Shown here: positions 56,405-64,000 of the stretch, piece by piece
How the letters are laid out: each line of letters begins with the position of its first letter
Numbering within the stretch: position 1 is the stretch's first letter
From: Flavobacterium segetis
GTDB lineage: Bacteria; Bacteroidota; Bacteroidia; Flavobacteriales; Flavobacteriaceae
Direction of reading: 5' to 3'
DNA: 64,000 nucleotides
Assembly (NCBI RefSeq): GCF_900129575.1
Contig: NZ_FQWE01000009.1
Location: 62,001 to 126,000 of the forward strand
Position numbers and translations under genes: made by a program
The notes under the pieces: model-generated
What the model was told of the DNA's origin: nothing
What the model saw: only the letters and a program-made list of their open reading frames with translations
Database searches by the model: none

Positions 56405-59400
56405 TTAGTTTTTGATGATCTTACGGGTTAGTGTTGTTTTTGTATCACTTATCTCTATTATGTAAATCCCATTGAGTTGATTTGCTAGGGACAAAACTTT
56501 ACTTTTTTCATTTTTGTTAAGAGTCAATTTTTGAATGACTTTACCTGATAGATTTACTATTTTAATGTTTACTAAGTCAGTCGCATTAGTAACACTGATT
56601 GTAAATAAATCATCAGTAGGGTTGGGGTTAACTTGTGCTTTTAACACTTTATCATTTTCAACATTAAAATTATTTTTAGTTGATAAAGTAGGGCTCTGAA
56701 CAAATGTATCAGCTCCATTTGTCAACCAGTTTAAACTGAAACGCACAAAATACATTTGATAAGTGGAGTTTTCTCCATTCTCATAGTAAATTCCCAATGT
56801 TCCATCATTCAAAACTGTTAAACCTGAATAAGCAGATGAACCTGAAAAAATTGTTTTCTTAACGGGCCAAGTTCCGCCCTCATCAGTACTCATTAATACT
56901 GAAACGTTACTTCTGTTGCCTGCAGATGGTATGCTATGCAGTAATCTATTTTTGTTGTAGCCATCTAAAGTTGAAGTATAACGAATGAAATCTCCATTAC
57001 AGTTAGGATCCGTCATATCCGTTTGATTGTAAGCAGTTCCCCAAGTTAAGCCTTTATCTGTAGAAACATTAAACCTTCTTTTTCCTGAATTACGGATACT
57101 CATCATTAAATTTCCGTTATTTAGTTCTACAATCTTCGCTTCGTCTCCCCCTGCTTCAGCTATTCCTGTTGATGGAGTCCAAGTGTTTCCGCCATCTACG
57201 CTGGACATAGAATAATTGTTTAATGCACCACCTGTTTCACGAACTACAAGTGCAGCAACAATACGCCCATCACGCAATTGATGCGCTTGTCCAGCTGCAA
57301 TAAATACGCCTAACCAATTTTGAGTGATCGGATTGGTACAAGAAGCACCATAAATTTGATTTGTTATATCTACTGGAGTTTCCCAACTTATTCCATTATC
57401 AGAACTTCTAACAGTTAATATTCTAATTGGATCTGCGGGTGTAGAACTAAAAAGTCCTTTATTTGCAGCTAAAAAACATATTAAATCACCACTAGCCTTA
57501 TCCATAACTATCGCAGCGTCACCGGCACCATTTGGTCCACCAAAATTGGCGATAACAACTGGAGCTGACCATGTTTTTCCATTATCAGTACTACGACGTA
57601 CCACAGGATCAATCTTAGCAGCTAAGTCGCCTGCACCATTCCATCTTTTATCAGTTACGGTTACTAATGATCCATCAGCCGCTGTTATAATCGCTGGAAT
57701 ACGATAGTTTTTTGAACCGGCATCACCTGGTGTAAACAACAAGGTATTGGCTAACAAAATCACACGTTCACCGGCTACAGTATTAACAGCTATTGTATAT
57801 GTTGAAGCATTTGCAACAATAGATTCGCAAGTTGCATCTAATAAATTTCCTTCTGCTGCTCCGGAAGAAACGTCATAAGTTATCCAAAAGTAATTATCTC
57901 CTGACACTAACGATTGAGAGCCATTAACAACTAAGTTTCCGGTAGCAGGTGTAATACTTCCAAATAGAGTAGCCGTTGCAGCATCAAAAATAGCAGTAGC
58001 TCCGCTTGAATAGACTTTAATATTTGTTACGTCAGCAACATTAGTAGTACCATTCATGGTAAAATTTAATTTACTTACGGTAAGTGGATTAAGAGCTCCG
58101 TTTGCAGAAACTTTTACAGCAATAATTCGTTGGTTTGCATCTCCCATACCCGTTGGAAGTTGAGTTTGAATTAAGGAAACAGTATTGATTTGCATCGTGT
58201 TTGTTTCAGCAATTACTTTTGCTCCTCCATAAAGAGTCCCTGGATGATTTCGGCCTGAAATATCTGGAACAGTAATTCCACTTACATTTTCAAAGTCCCA
58301 CGCAGCTAATAAATTTGCTTCATTACCTGTTATTATCGCAGTCTTGTCTGCTAATACTTCTGCTGCGGTCATGGCTTTATTCCAAAAACGAATATCATCC
58401 AGACTAACGTTCATAAAAGAGGCAAAATTGCTAAGTGTTCCAAATAATAAATCACCCTCGTTAGAAACGGTACTCGAAGCGCTTATGTTTGCAGTAGTTA
58501 TCGTTTGTTCTAATATTCCATCTACATAAATTTTACAAGTCGTGGTAGGTACATCAATAACCATTGCTAGATGGCGCCAAACTCCATTAGAAATGTTTGT
58601 TGTTCCATAAGGCGGACCTGCCGCACCTAAACTAGTGGTTAGATTTACACCAAATTGTCCGTTTGGCGAAGAGTTATTAATAAACTCATAACCAACTCCA
58701 GCTCCGTTTGGTCGTTTGCTTAAAATGCGTTTAGAAAAATCAGTTGTTTTTATTTTACAACTAATGGTAAAATTTTGTCCAGCAGCAATATCAAAGTCAG
58801 CGTGATTTATAACTGACATATAGTCATTTACACCATCTAATGTTAAAATAGTAGGAAAAGCATTTGGGGTTGTAGGAGAACCAACCAAAGTTCCAGGGTG
58901 GCTGTTCCCAGAAACGTCTGGCACTATAGTTCCGGTAATATTCTCAAAGTCCCAAGCAGCCAGAAGATCTGTTGTTGCACCTATTATATTACTAGTCATG
59001 TCTGCTACTAATTCGGTTGGTGTCATTGCTTTATTCCAAATACGAACATTATCAATTTGACCTGCCCATTTAAAAGTATTGGTACTAGTTGAAGTAGCAC
59101 CAACAATGAAGTTTAATGTATTGGAAAAATCCGAAGTTGTTGCAAATGTTTTTCCAGTGTTTACGAGAACGCCATCTACATAGCCGTAAATTGTTCTATT
59201 ACTGCTAGCATCTAAGACCATTGCAATATGATGCCATGTACCATCAGCAATAGAATTAGTTGCATAACCAGCAGTACTAATACTACTAGGAGTTCCCGTT
59301 CCTTGAGCATTTATCGCAAATTTTCCAGCATTCCCTCCATTTCCAGTCCAAAACTCATAGCCATTTCCGGAAGCACCGTTTCTTTTTGCAAAAATACGGG

Positions 59401-59596
59401 GAGTACCAGCTACGGTTGTGGTTTTTATCCAACAGCTAATGGTTTTATTTTGGCTTAGGCCAAAATCTAAGTCACTATGATGGGCTACAGACATAAATGT
59501 GTTTACTCCATCGAGATTCAAAACCTTGCCACTTTGAGCGAGCATTGAGGCTCCATAAATCATAAACGTGCAAATAAAAATTGTAATTTTTTTCAT
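56405..59596 (-). CDS. nanH: Secreted sialidase with tandem LamG domains and T9SS signal
   Basis: This 1063-residue protein has a signal peptide (MKKITIFICTFMIYGASMLAQ), two related LamG/concanavalin-like domains (about 23-245 and 248-465, both starting LDGVN-x2-MSV and ending with a PDxSGxxHPGTL segment), a BNR-associated N domain (about 468-620), and a BNR sialidase propeller (about 625-965). The propeller has NYRIPAIIT with catalytic Arg632 and Asp boxes RSTDNGKTW, RSSDNGISW, SSVDGGNTW, VSTDKGLTW and MSTDEGGTW. The last 80 residues (NPNPTDDLFTISV to TRKIIKN) are a type A T9SS sorting domain. It should cleave terminal sialic acid from glycoconjugates at the cell surface or outside. It has its own candidate promoter within the operon (59639-59646). 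Confidence 0.95.
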   Translation of the reverse strand: MKKITIFICTFMIYGASMLAQSGKVLNLDGVNTFMSVAHHSDLDFGLSQNKTISCWIKTTTVAGTPRIFAKRNGASGNGYEFWTGNGGNAGKFAINAQGTGTPSSISTAGYATNSIADGTWHHIAMVLDASSNRTIYGYVDGVLVNTGKTFATTSDFSNTLNFIVGATSTSTNTFKWAGQIDNVRIWNKAMTPTELVADMTSNIIGATTDLLAAWDFENITGTIVPDVSGNSHPGTLVGSPTTPNAFPTILTLDGVNDYMSVINHADFDIAAGQNFTISCKIKTTDFSKRILSKRPNGAGVGYEFINNSSPNGQFGVNLTTSLGAAGPPYGTTNISNGVWRHLAMVIDVPTTTCKIYVDGILEQTITTANISASSTVSNEGDLLFGTLSNFASFMNVSLDDIRFWNKAMTAAEVLADKTAIITGNEANLLAAWDFENVSGITVPDISGRNHPGTLYGGAKVIAETNTMQINTVSLIQTQLPTGMGDANQRIIAVKVSANGALNPLTVSKLNFTMNGTTNVADVTNIKVYSSGATAIFDAATATLFGSITPATGNLVVNGSQSLVSGDNYFWITYDVSSGAAEGNLLDATCESIVANASTYTIAVNTVAGERVILLANTLLFTPGDAGSKNYRIPAIITAADGSLVTVTDKRWNGAGDLAAKIDPVVRRSTDNGKTWSAPVVIANFGGPNGAGDAAIVMDKASGDLICFLAANKGLFSSTPADPIRILTVRSSDNGISWETPVDITNQIYGASCTNPITQNWLGVFIAAGQAHQLRDGRIVAALVVRETGGALNNYSMSSVDGGNTWTPSTGIAEAGGDEAKIVELNNGNLMMSIRNSGKRRFNVSTDKGLTWGTAYNQTDMTDPNCNGDFIRYTSTLDGYNKNRLLHSIPSAGNRSNVSVLMSTDEGGTWPVKKTIFSGSSAYSGLTVLNDGTLGIYYENGENSTYQMYFVRFSLNWLTNGADTFVQSPTLSTKNNFNVENDKVLKAQVNPNPTDDLFTISVTNATDLVNIKIVNLSGKVIQKLTLNKNEKSKVLSLANQLNGIYIIEISDTKTTLTRKIIKN

Positions 59597-59638
59597 TTTT
59601 ATATAATTTTCGGTTGTTAATATTTAGTAATCCATACT

Positions 59639-59688
59639 CAAAAATATAATTATGGTGTGCAAAATGACTGTTAATTTGTCTGACAAAT
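59639..59688 (-). promoter_or_regulatory. Internal promoter and palindromic operator before the sialidase
   Basis: On the minus strand TATTTTTG (59639-59646) matches the -7 consensus TAnnTTTG, about 43 bases before the sialidase ATG. Twenty-seven bases further upstream ATTTGTC-T-GACAAAT (59674-59688) is a perfect 7+1+7 palindrome, ending just past the epimerase stop. This layout fits a regulator site controlling the sialidase. No -33 TTG at ideal distance was found. Confidence 0.4.
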
Positions 59689-59689
59689 A

Positions 59690-60877
59690 CTAATTTTCTT
59701 CTAAATGTTCATTAAGTAATGTCATGCAATACCATTCTTGTCTTGGCAAATGGAAAGGGCCCTTAAATAGATTTCCTTTTGCTGTTTGAGCTATACTACC
59801 ATCTCTATGTAAATATCCAAACCATTCTCCGTTTTCTTTATCATGAAACTTCTCATAGGAATAATCATGAACCATTTTATGCCATTTAGCATATTTCTCA
59901 TCACCAGTTAGGGTGAAGGCAAGAAGTGTAGCTATAATTGCTTCATTATGTGGCCACCAAAACTTCATATCTTGCCAGTATTCCTGCACAGGCTTGCCAT
60001 ATACATCACGGAAATATAAAATTCCGCCATACTCTTTGTCCCATCCTCGTTCCCACATATAATCAAGCATTTTACAACCTAAAGCAATTAAACGTGGGTC
60101 GTTGTTTCTGTATTTTGCTTCATGCAATATAAACCAAGCTCCTTCAATTGCATGTCCAGGATTTAAAGTACGTCCATCAATGTGATCTACTATTGATCCA
60201 TCTGGTGCAACTTGCTCCATAACACATTGAATGTCATCTTTAACAAAATAGGTTTCAATTTCATTAATCCATTTATCAATCCATTCATTACAACGAGGGT
60301 CGCCAATATTTTCTCTTAACTGTTGCGCGGTGTTTATCATTATCATCGGTACTCCAATCCCTTTTAATGGACGAGTAGCAGTAAATTTTGCTTGTAATAA
60401 CCCAGGTGTTTTTGAGTATTCGATGCATTTTTCAAATAATTGACGTGCATTATGAGCAATACTGTTATCTCCAGTAGCTTTGGCATAAGCTGACATGGCG
60501 ATAACCGCAAATGTTTCAGAGAAGAAGTAACGTCGCTTGCGTATAGGTTTCCCATCGCGAGTTACATGAAAAAACATTTGTCCATCAGCGTCAAAGCAAT
60601 GATTATTTAAAAAATCGATTCCTGACTTGGCATTATCTAACCACTCTTGTTTAGGTTCAATTGTATTATAAAGAGTTGATAAAAGCCACGCAGCACGACC
60701 TTGAATCCAAACGGCTTTATCATCATCTATTAAGTCTCCCTCTTGGTCTCGCATTAATAAGTACCCTCCAAACTCGGTATCCACAGAACGAGGGAACCAA
60801 AATGGAACGGTATCATTTAATAACTGATTTTGATAAAAATCTTTAAGCTCTTTTAAGTCTTTTTTTGAATAACCCAT
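59690..60877 (-). CDS. N-acylglucosamine 2-epimerase
   Basis: This 395-residue protein is a full AGE/RenBP-type (alpha/alpha)6 barrel: WFPRSVDTEFGGYLLMRDQEGD, AVWIQGRAAWLLSTLYN, FFHVTRDGKPIRKRRYFFSETFAVIAMSAYA, GRTLNPGHAIEGAWFILHEAKYR with a catalytic His, DKEYGGILYFRDVYGKP, and MKFWWPHNEAIIATLLAFTLTG with a second catalytic His. It interconverts ManNAc and GlcNAc, linking sialic acid breakdown to NagA and NagB. Its position between nanS and the sialidase supports this role. There is no ATP-binding sequence change worth noting. Confidence 0.94.
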   Translation of the reverse strand: MGYSKKDLKELKDFYQNQLLNDTVPFWFPRSVDTEFGGYLLMRDQEGDLIDDDKAVWIQGRAAWLLSTLYNTIEPKQEWLDNAKSGIDFLNNHCFDADGQMFFHVTRDGKPIRKRRYFFSETFAVIAMSAYAKATGDNSIAHNARQLFEKCIEYSKTPGLLQAKFTATRPLKGIGVPMIMINTAQQLRENIGDPRCNEWIDKWINEIETYFVKDDIQCVMEQVAPDGSIVDHIDGRTLNPGHAIEGAWFILHEAKYRNNDPRLIALGCKMLDYMWERGWDKEYGGILYFRDVYGKPVQEYWQDMKFWWPHNEAIIATLLAFTLTGDEKYAKWHKMVHDYSYEKFHDKENGEWFGYLHRDGSIAQTAKGNLFKGPFHLPRQEWYCMTLLNEHLEEN

Positions 60878-60964
60878 TTGTTTTTTTTATAATCCGTATT
60901 TAATTTTAAATAGCGGTGTAGTTTTATTTTTTATGTCCTGAGCATCCCTTGAGATGCTTTCTTT

Positions 60965-62794
60965 TTAATTGATTTCTAATTTGAAAGGTGAGGGGCCATT
61001 GGCAGTAACTCGTTTTCCATAAGTATAGCGTCAAGCTAAAAAAGCCAATCGCTCTGCTACTTCTTTTTTTCTAATCTGATGAACGTTAATAGAATCGTCA
61101 TTATCCATACTTACGAGCATACCACTCTTAGGAATTATCTTTTGCAGTCTGTTCTGTGCATCCCTAAGGGCAGGCCAGGAGGGACGATCAATTCCTGATA
61201 ATTGTATGTAGTAAAAAGGGAAATCAGTCTTCCATGCCTTACGCCAGTTTTTAACCAAAAGGGGTAAAAGATGTTGACATAATTCAATATTATGAGTATT
61301 GCTTTCGCTTTGATACCGGATCACGCCTTTGATAGGGAATTTGGTAAAATCATCAACTCCAGCTTCATAATTATAACAAGGATCACATGAATGACGTTGT
61401 TTTAAATTTATATCATTTTTTAAATTTGTTTCAGCACGCTCTATAACCCATGGCATTATGAAATCTGATTTGCGCCAGTTAGTCAATAAATCAACAGCTT
61501 TATCGTCGTGTTCTAGTGTGTATCGATCGATCCAAGATTCTATTGGCGAACCTCCTACAGTAACTTCGATCAAACTATTTGGTACATTTTCGTCATGTGC
61601 ATTTTTTTTTCCAAAATTATAGGCAATTGCCAAAAATTCCTTTGCGTTTGTCGACTCGCATATTGTCCAATTTCCTGAAAATAATTTTAATTGATTCGTT
61701 TTTGATAATGTAGTTGAGTCCCAAACTGTATTATCAGTTTTACGTAAATTTCTATAATTAAACAGGTGAATCGTGGTGTTTTTTATAGTCTTTTTAACTT
61801 CTGAATTTCCGTCTTTGGAGTTTTGCCGTTGAAAAGCCATATTAAATTGTCCAGAACAAAACCATTCATCACCAATGAGAATATTTTTTAATATGATAGT
61901 TTTTTCCTTCGATTGGATTCTTATATCATAAGGACCTCCGTGCGACATTGCAGGAAAGGGAACTTTCCATTTTCTATATTTATCAGTAATGGCGTTTTTT
62001 TTTTGTTGATTAAAAGTAATTTCTACTTGAGTTCTACCATTGGCACTGCCAGAGATTACCATCGGCTGATTGCGTTGCAAAACCATATTATCTGTAAAGG
62101 CGGTTGGTAGTTTTAAACCACCAAAATCTTGCGTAACATTTTGATTAACGGTCTTCGCCGAAATTGCTGTACCTTCTTTTGTAGGATGCAAGGCAGCTGG
62201 AAAAAGATCAGGGCGTGAATATAAATTTTCGTATATGTCAATCAAGCCCACTCGATTTGCTTTAGCAATATTTGTTGTAGGAGTTTTAATTTGCCAATAC
62301 CAATCTCTTATTCCCGATTTGAAACGAGGGAGCTCGTTAAAAATAGGCGTCATGCTGCAGATGTAGATTTTAACAGCTGGATTCCGATTTTTTAATATAT
62401 CTAATAACCAGCTGTAATCAGCATCAAACTCCTCCTTGAAATTGGACCAGTTTCTAGGATCGGTATCATTCAATCCTAAATGAATAATAGCAATATCTGG
62501 ATTAAATGCAATAGCATCAGTAAACTCCTTTGTTTTATAATACGGTTTATATCTATTTTTTAAAAGCATAGCGCCACTATTTCCAAAATTTTTAACGTCA
62601 TATTTCTCTCCCATCAAGGACTGAAGTTCCGATGGATATGATTCTAAATCAGAATTATCATAGAGATATCCCGCAGTAGCGGAATCACCAATACAAGCTA
62701 TTTTTATAGCCTCTTTTTGTGCCAGTAACCTCTGCCCGAAACAGATGATAGTGATACAAGAAAGTAAAAACTGATTTATATTAAATCGTTTCAT
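60965..62794 (-). pseudogene. nanS: Sialate O-acetylesterase, damaged
   Basis: The frame from 62794 gives a signal peptide (LLSCITIICFGQRLLAQ) and two domains. The N-terminal SGNH part has GDS38 and LGLND but AALHPTKEG, where the family has DGxHP, so the catalytic Asp is Ala200. The second, sialate O-acetylesterase part has SGQFNM with Phe317 in place of the nucleophile Ser (GQSNM), while GSPIESWI and DSINVHQIRKK remain. The frame ends in TGA at 61031, yet the same frame continues past it with RYTYGKRVTANGPSPFKLEIN to a TAA at 60965, which is the family's next motif. The usual C-terminal 100 or so residues after that are missing. Two catalytic replacements, a nonsense codon and a lost end point to a dead gene. 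It lies between the permease and the epimerase. Confidence 0.72.
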
Positions 62795-62836
62795 AGTGCG
62801 CGATTAACCTTTGCAAGGTTTTAAATGTCTATCAGA

Positions 62837-62863
62837 TGAGGCAAAATTTATAATTTTGCCTCA
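62837..62863. repeat. 12-bp perfect inverted repeat between the permease and nanS
   Basis: TGAGGCAAAATT (62837-62848) pairs perfectly with 62852-62863 around a 3-base loop, in the 148-base gap upstream of nanS. No T-run follows on either strand, so it is not a usual terminator. It may be an operator or an mRNA hairpin that alters stability within the operon. Confidence 0.6.
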
Positions 62864-62942
62864 AACGATAGCTCTAACCAAACCAAAAAATAATGAAATT
62901 CATTTATTAATTCTAAATGCCTATTTGAATTTTCTTTAAATA

Positions 62943-64000
62943 TTAGACATCTACATAATCATTTGCGGTTGGACGTAGAAAACTAATTTGAACTATTAAT
63001 GCGACTAAAACGATACCCGCCATTAATGCAAATCCACTTCCTAAAGTGCCGCTATCTGAATATTTACCTAGTAATGAGGTGACTAAAGCTCCGCAACCTA
63101 CTCCAACCATGTTGAGAATTCCGTAAGCCGTAGCTCTATATTTAGAAGAAACAAACTGACAAAGAATTGGCATATTGTTAGCATCAAACATTCCGTAACC
63201 AATTCCAAAACAAAGTGCCGCTCCTACCACATTAAATAAAGAGTGACCAAAACCAAGTAGCAGTAACGCAGGAATAGTTAATCCTAAACCAATAGCACTA
63301 GTATAAACTCTTCCTTTAATATTTTTTTGTACCCATCGATCTGATAAAATACCTCCAAAAATAACTCCAATAAATGCCGAAACAGAAATTGTAATCGTAG
63401 CCAGAGGTCCAGCTTGTTCCATTGGAATATTTAAGTTTTGAGAAAACAAAGTAGGAAGCCAGTTTTTAGTAGCCCATCCTGGTAAACTTGGAATAGCAAA
63501 ATAGAATAAGATAATCCAAAAAGACATATTGGTAAATAAAACACTTAAACCTTTAAGTACTGATTCTCTTTCTTTTTTAGGCGTAGTAAGAGCAGTTTTA
63601 ATTTCTGATTCAGGATGTTTAAATTCTTTTAATAAAAACACTAAAACAATAGCGTATACAATTCCAATAAGTCCAAAATAATGAAAAGTAGTATGCCAAG
63701 AAAAGGACGCCGCAATTGTAGCGCCAAAACCTCCAATTGCAGAACCCATATACAGTCCTGTCATATGAATACCTATAGCAAGAGATCTCGTTTTTTTCTG
63801 GTGGTAATCAGCAATAAGTGATAAGCCAGCAGGAATATACAAGGCTTCGCTAACTCCCATTATCGCTCTTAACCAGTATAATTGATTGTAACTGTTCGCA
63901 TATCCCATAGCATAAGTTACTGCTGACCAAACAAAAAGACTGCCAACAATAAGCCATTTTCGATTCATCTTATCAGCAATAATTCCTGATATAGGACTCA
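62943..64000 (-). CDS. MFS permease of the sialic acid operon, partial
   Basis: The frame is open to the right edge (the Met at 63968 is internal): SPISGIIADKMNRKWLIVG is the conserved loop between helices 2 and 3. The visible 352 codons hold about ten helices with WLRAIMGVSEALYIPAGLSLIADYH, IGIHMTGLYMGSAIGG, GVIFGGILSDRWVQKNIKGRVY and a C-terminal SFLRPTANDYVDV. This resembles the anion:cation symporter type of the major facilitator superfamily, which includes sialic acid carriers. As first visible gene of the nan/nag operon it probably imports the free sugar across the inner membrane. The substrate is inference from context. Confidence 0.85.
   Translation of the reverse strand, partial: SPISGIIADKMNRKWLIVGSLFVWSAVTYAMGYANSYNQLYWLRAIMGVSEALYIPAGLSLIADYHQKKTRSLAIGIHMTGLYMGSAIGGFGATIAASFSWHTTFHYFGLIGIVYAIVLVFLLKEFKHPESEIKTALTTPKKERESVLKGLSVLFTNMSFWIILFYFAIPSLPGWATKNWLPTLFSQNLNIPMEQAGPLATITISVSAFIGVIFGGILSDRWVQKNIKGRVYTSAIGLGLTIPALLLLGFGHSLFNVVGAALCFGIGYGMFDANNMPILCQFVSSKYRATAYGILNMVGVGCGALVTSLLGKYSDSGTLGSGFALMAGIVLVALIVQISFLRPTANDYVDV

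Noticed and set aside
60941..60958. Hairpin AGCATC/GATGCT as a terminator for nanS.
   Set aside because: The stem is only 6 bp and the T-rich side faces the plus strand, while the neighbouring genes are on the minus strand.

Overview
The window looks like a chromosomal segment of a low-GC Bacteroidetes, most likely a Flavobacterium or close relative. The evidence is a SusC/SusD pair, a type IX secretion C-terminal sorting domain on the sialidase, promoter -7 boxes of the TAnnTTTG type (9569-9576 and 21387-21394), very AT-rich spacers and many short operons. I saw no rRNA, tRNA, CRISPR array, prophage or intact insertion sequence.

Layout. 1-1016: an ammonium transporter running off the left edge. 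1.3-6.1 kb: a minus-strand operon of two exported amidohydrolase-family proteins and a PH-domain protein. 6.4-9.5 kb: a YifB/ComM AAA ATPase facing a DEAD-box RNA helicase. 9.7-19.1 kb: a short transposon-like palindromic element, a zinc metallopeptidase, a very large hybrid histidine kinase, a membrane protein, an aldehyde dehydrogenase, an RluA-type pseudouridine synthase and panB. 19.4-24.6 kb: a sulfide:quinone oxidoreductase-like flavoprotein with a 43-residue partner behind a CRP/FNR-like palindrome, then an operon of small membrane proteins, two VTT/DedA-like proteins, TerC and a zinc-ribbon protein. 24.8-31.7 kb: a glycosyltransferase fused to a toroid-like domain, an S10 carboxypeptidase, NAD(P)H-hydrate dehydratase, and a HipA-like kinase with a DUF3037 partner. 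31.9-38.0 kb: SusC, SusD and an AmpG-like permease. 38.5-40.3 kb: NhaA fused to a cysteine-less DsbA-like domain. 40.6-45.9 kb: a gene-poor stretch with two medium-chain reductases, a flavin reductase-like protein and a badly decayed NAD(P)-binding pseudogene. 46.7-52.2 kb: a type I restriction-modification locus (hsdM, frameshifted hsdS, an acidic ORF, hsdR). 52.5 kb: a second copy of the palindromic element. 53.2-64.0 kb: a sialic acid/amino-sugar operon on the minus strand.

The sialic acid operon holds, in transcription order, an MFS permease (5' end off the window), a damaged sialate O-acetylesterase, an N-acylglucosamine 2-epimerase, a secreted LamG/BNR sialidase, nagA and a NagB/PIG-L fusion. 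Together they would release sialic acid, convert ManNAc to GlcNAc and feed it to glycolysis as fructose-6-phosphate. The lyase that makes ManNAc and the SusCD-type importer are not in the window and may lie upstream.

Most notable observations: two 181-bp palindromic elements flanked by 7-bp target duplications; a nanS gene broken at both catalytic centres and by an in-frame stop; an hsdS broken by one extra base; an acidic repeat-tailed ORF between hsdS and hsdR; an NhaA with a redox-dead thioredoxin-fold domain; and an amidohydrolase set in which only one of three domains keeps its metal ligands. I did not find a clearly new multi-gene system. The best candidates for unexplained biology are the TerC/VTT/zinc-ribbon operon, the HipA-like kinase/DUF3037 pair and the acidic ORF in the restriction locus.
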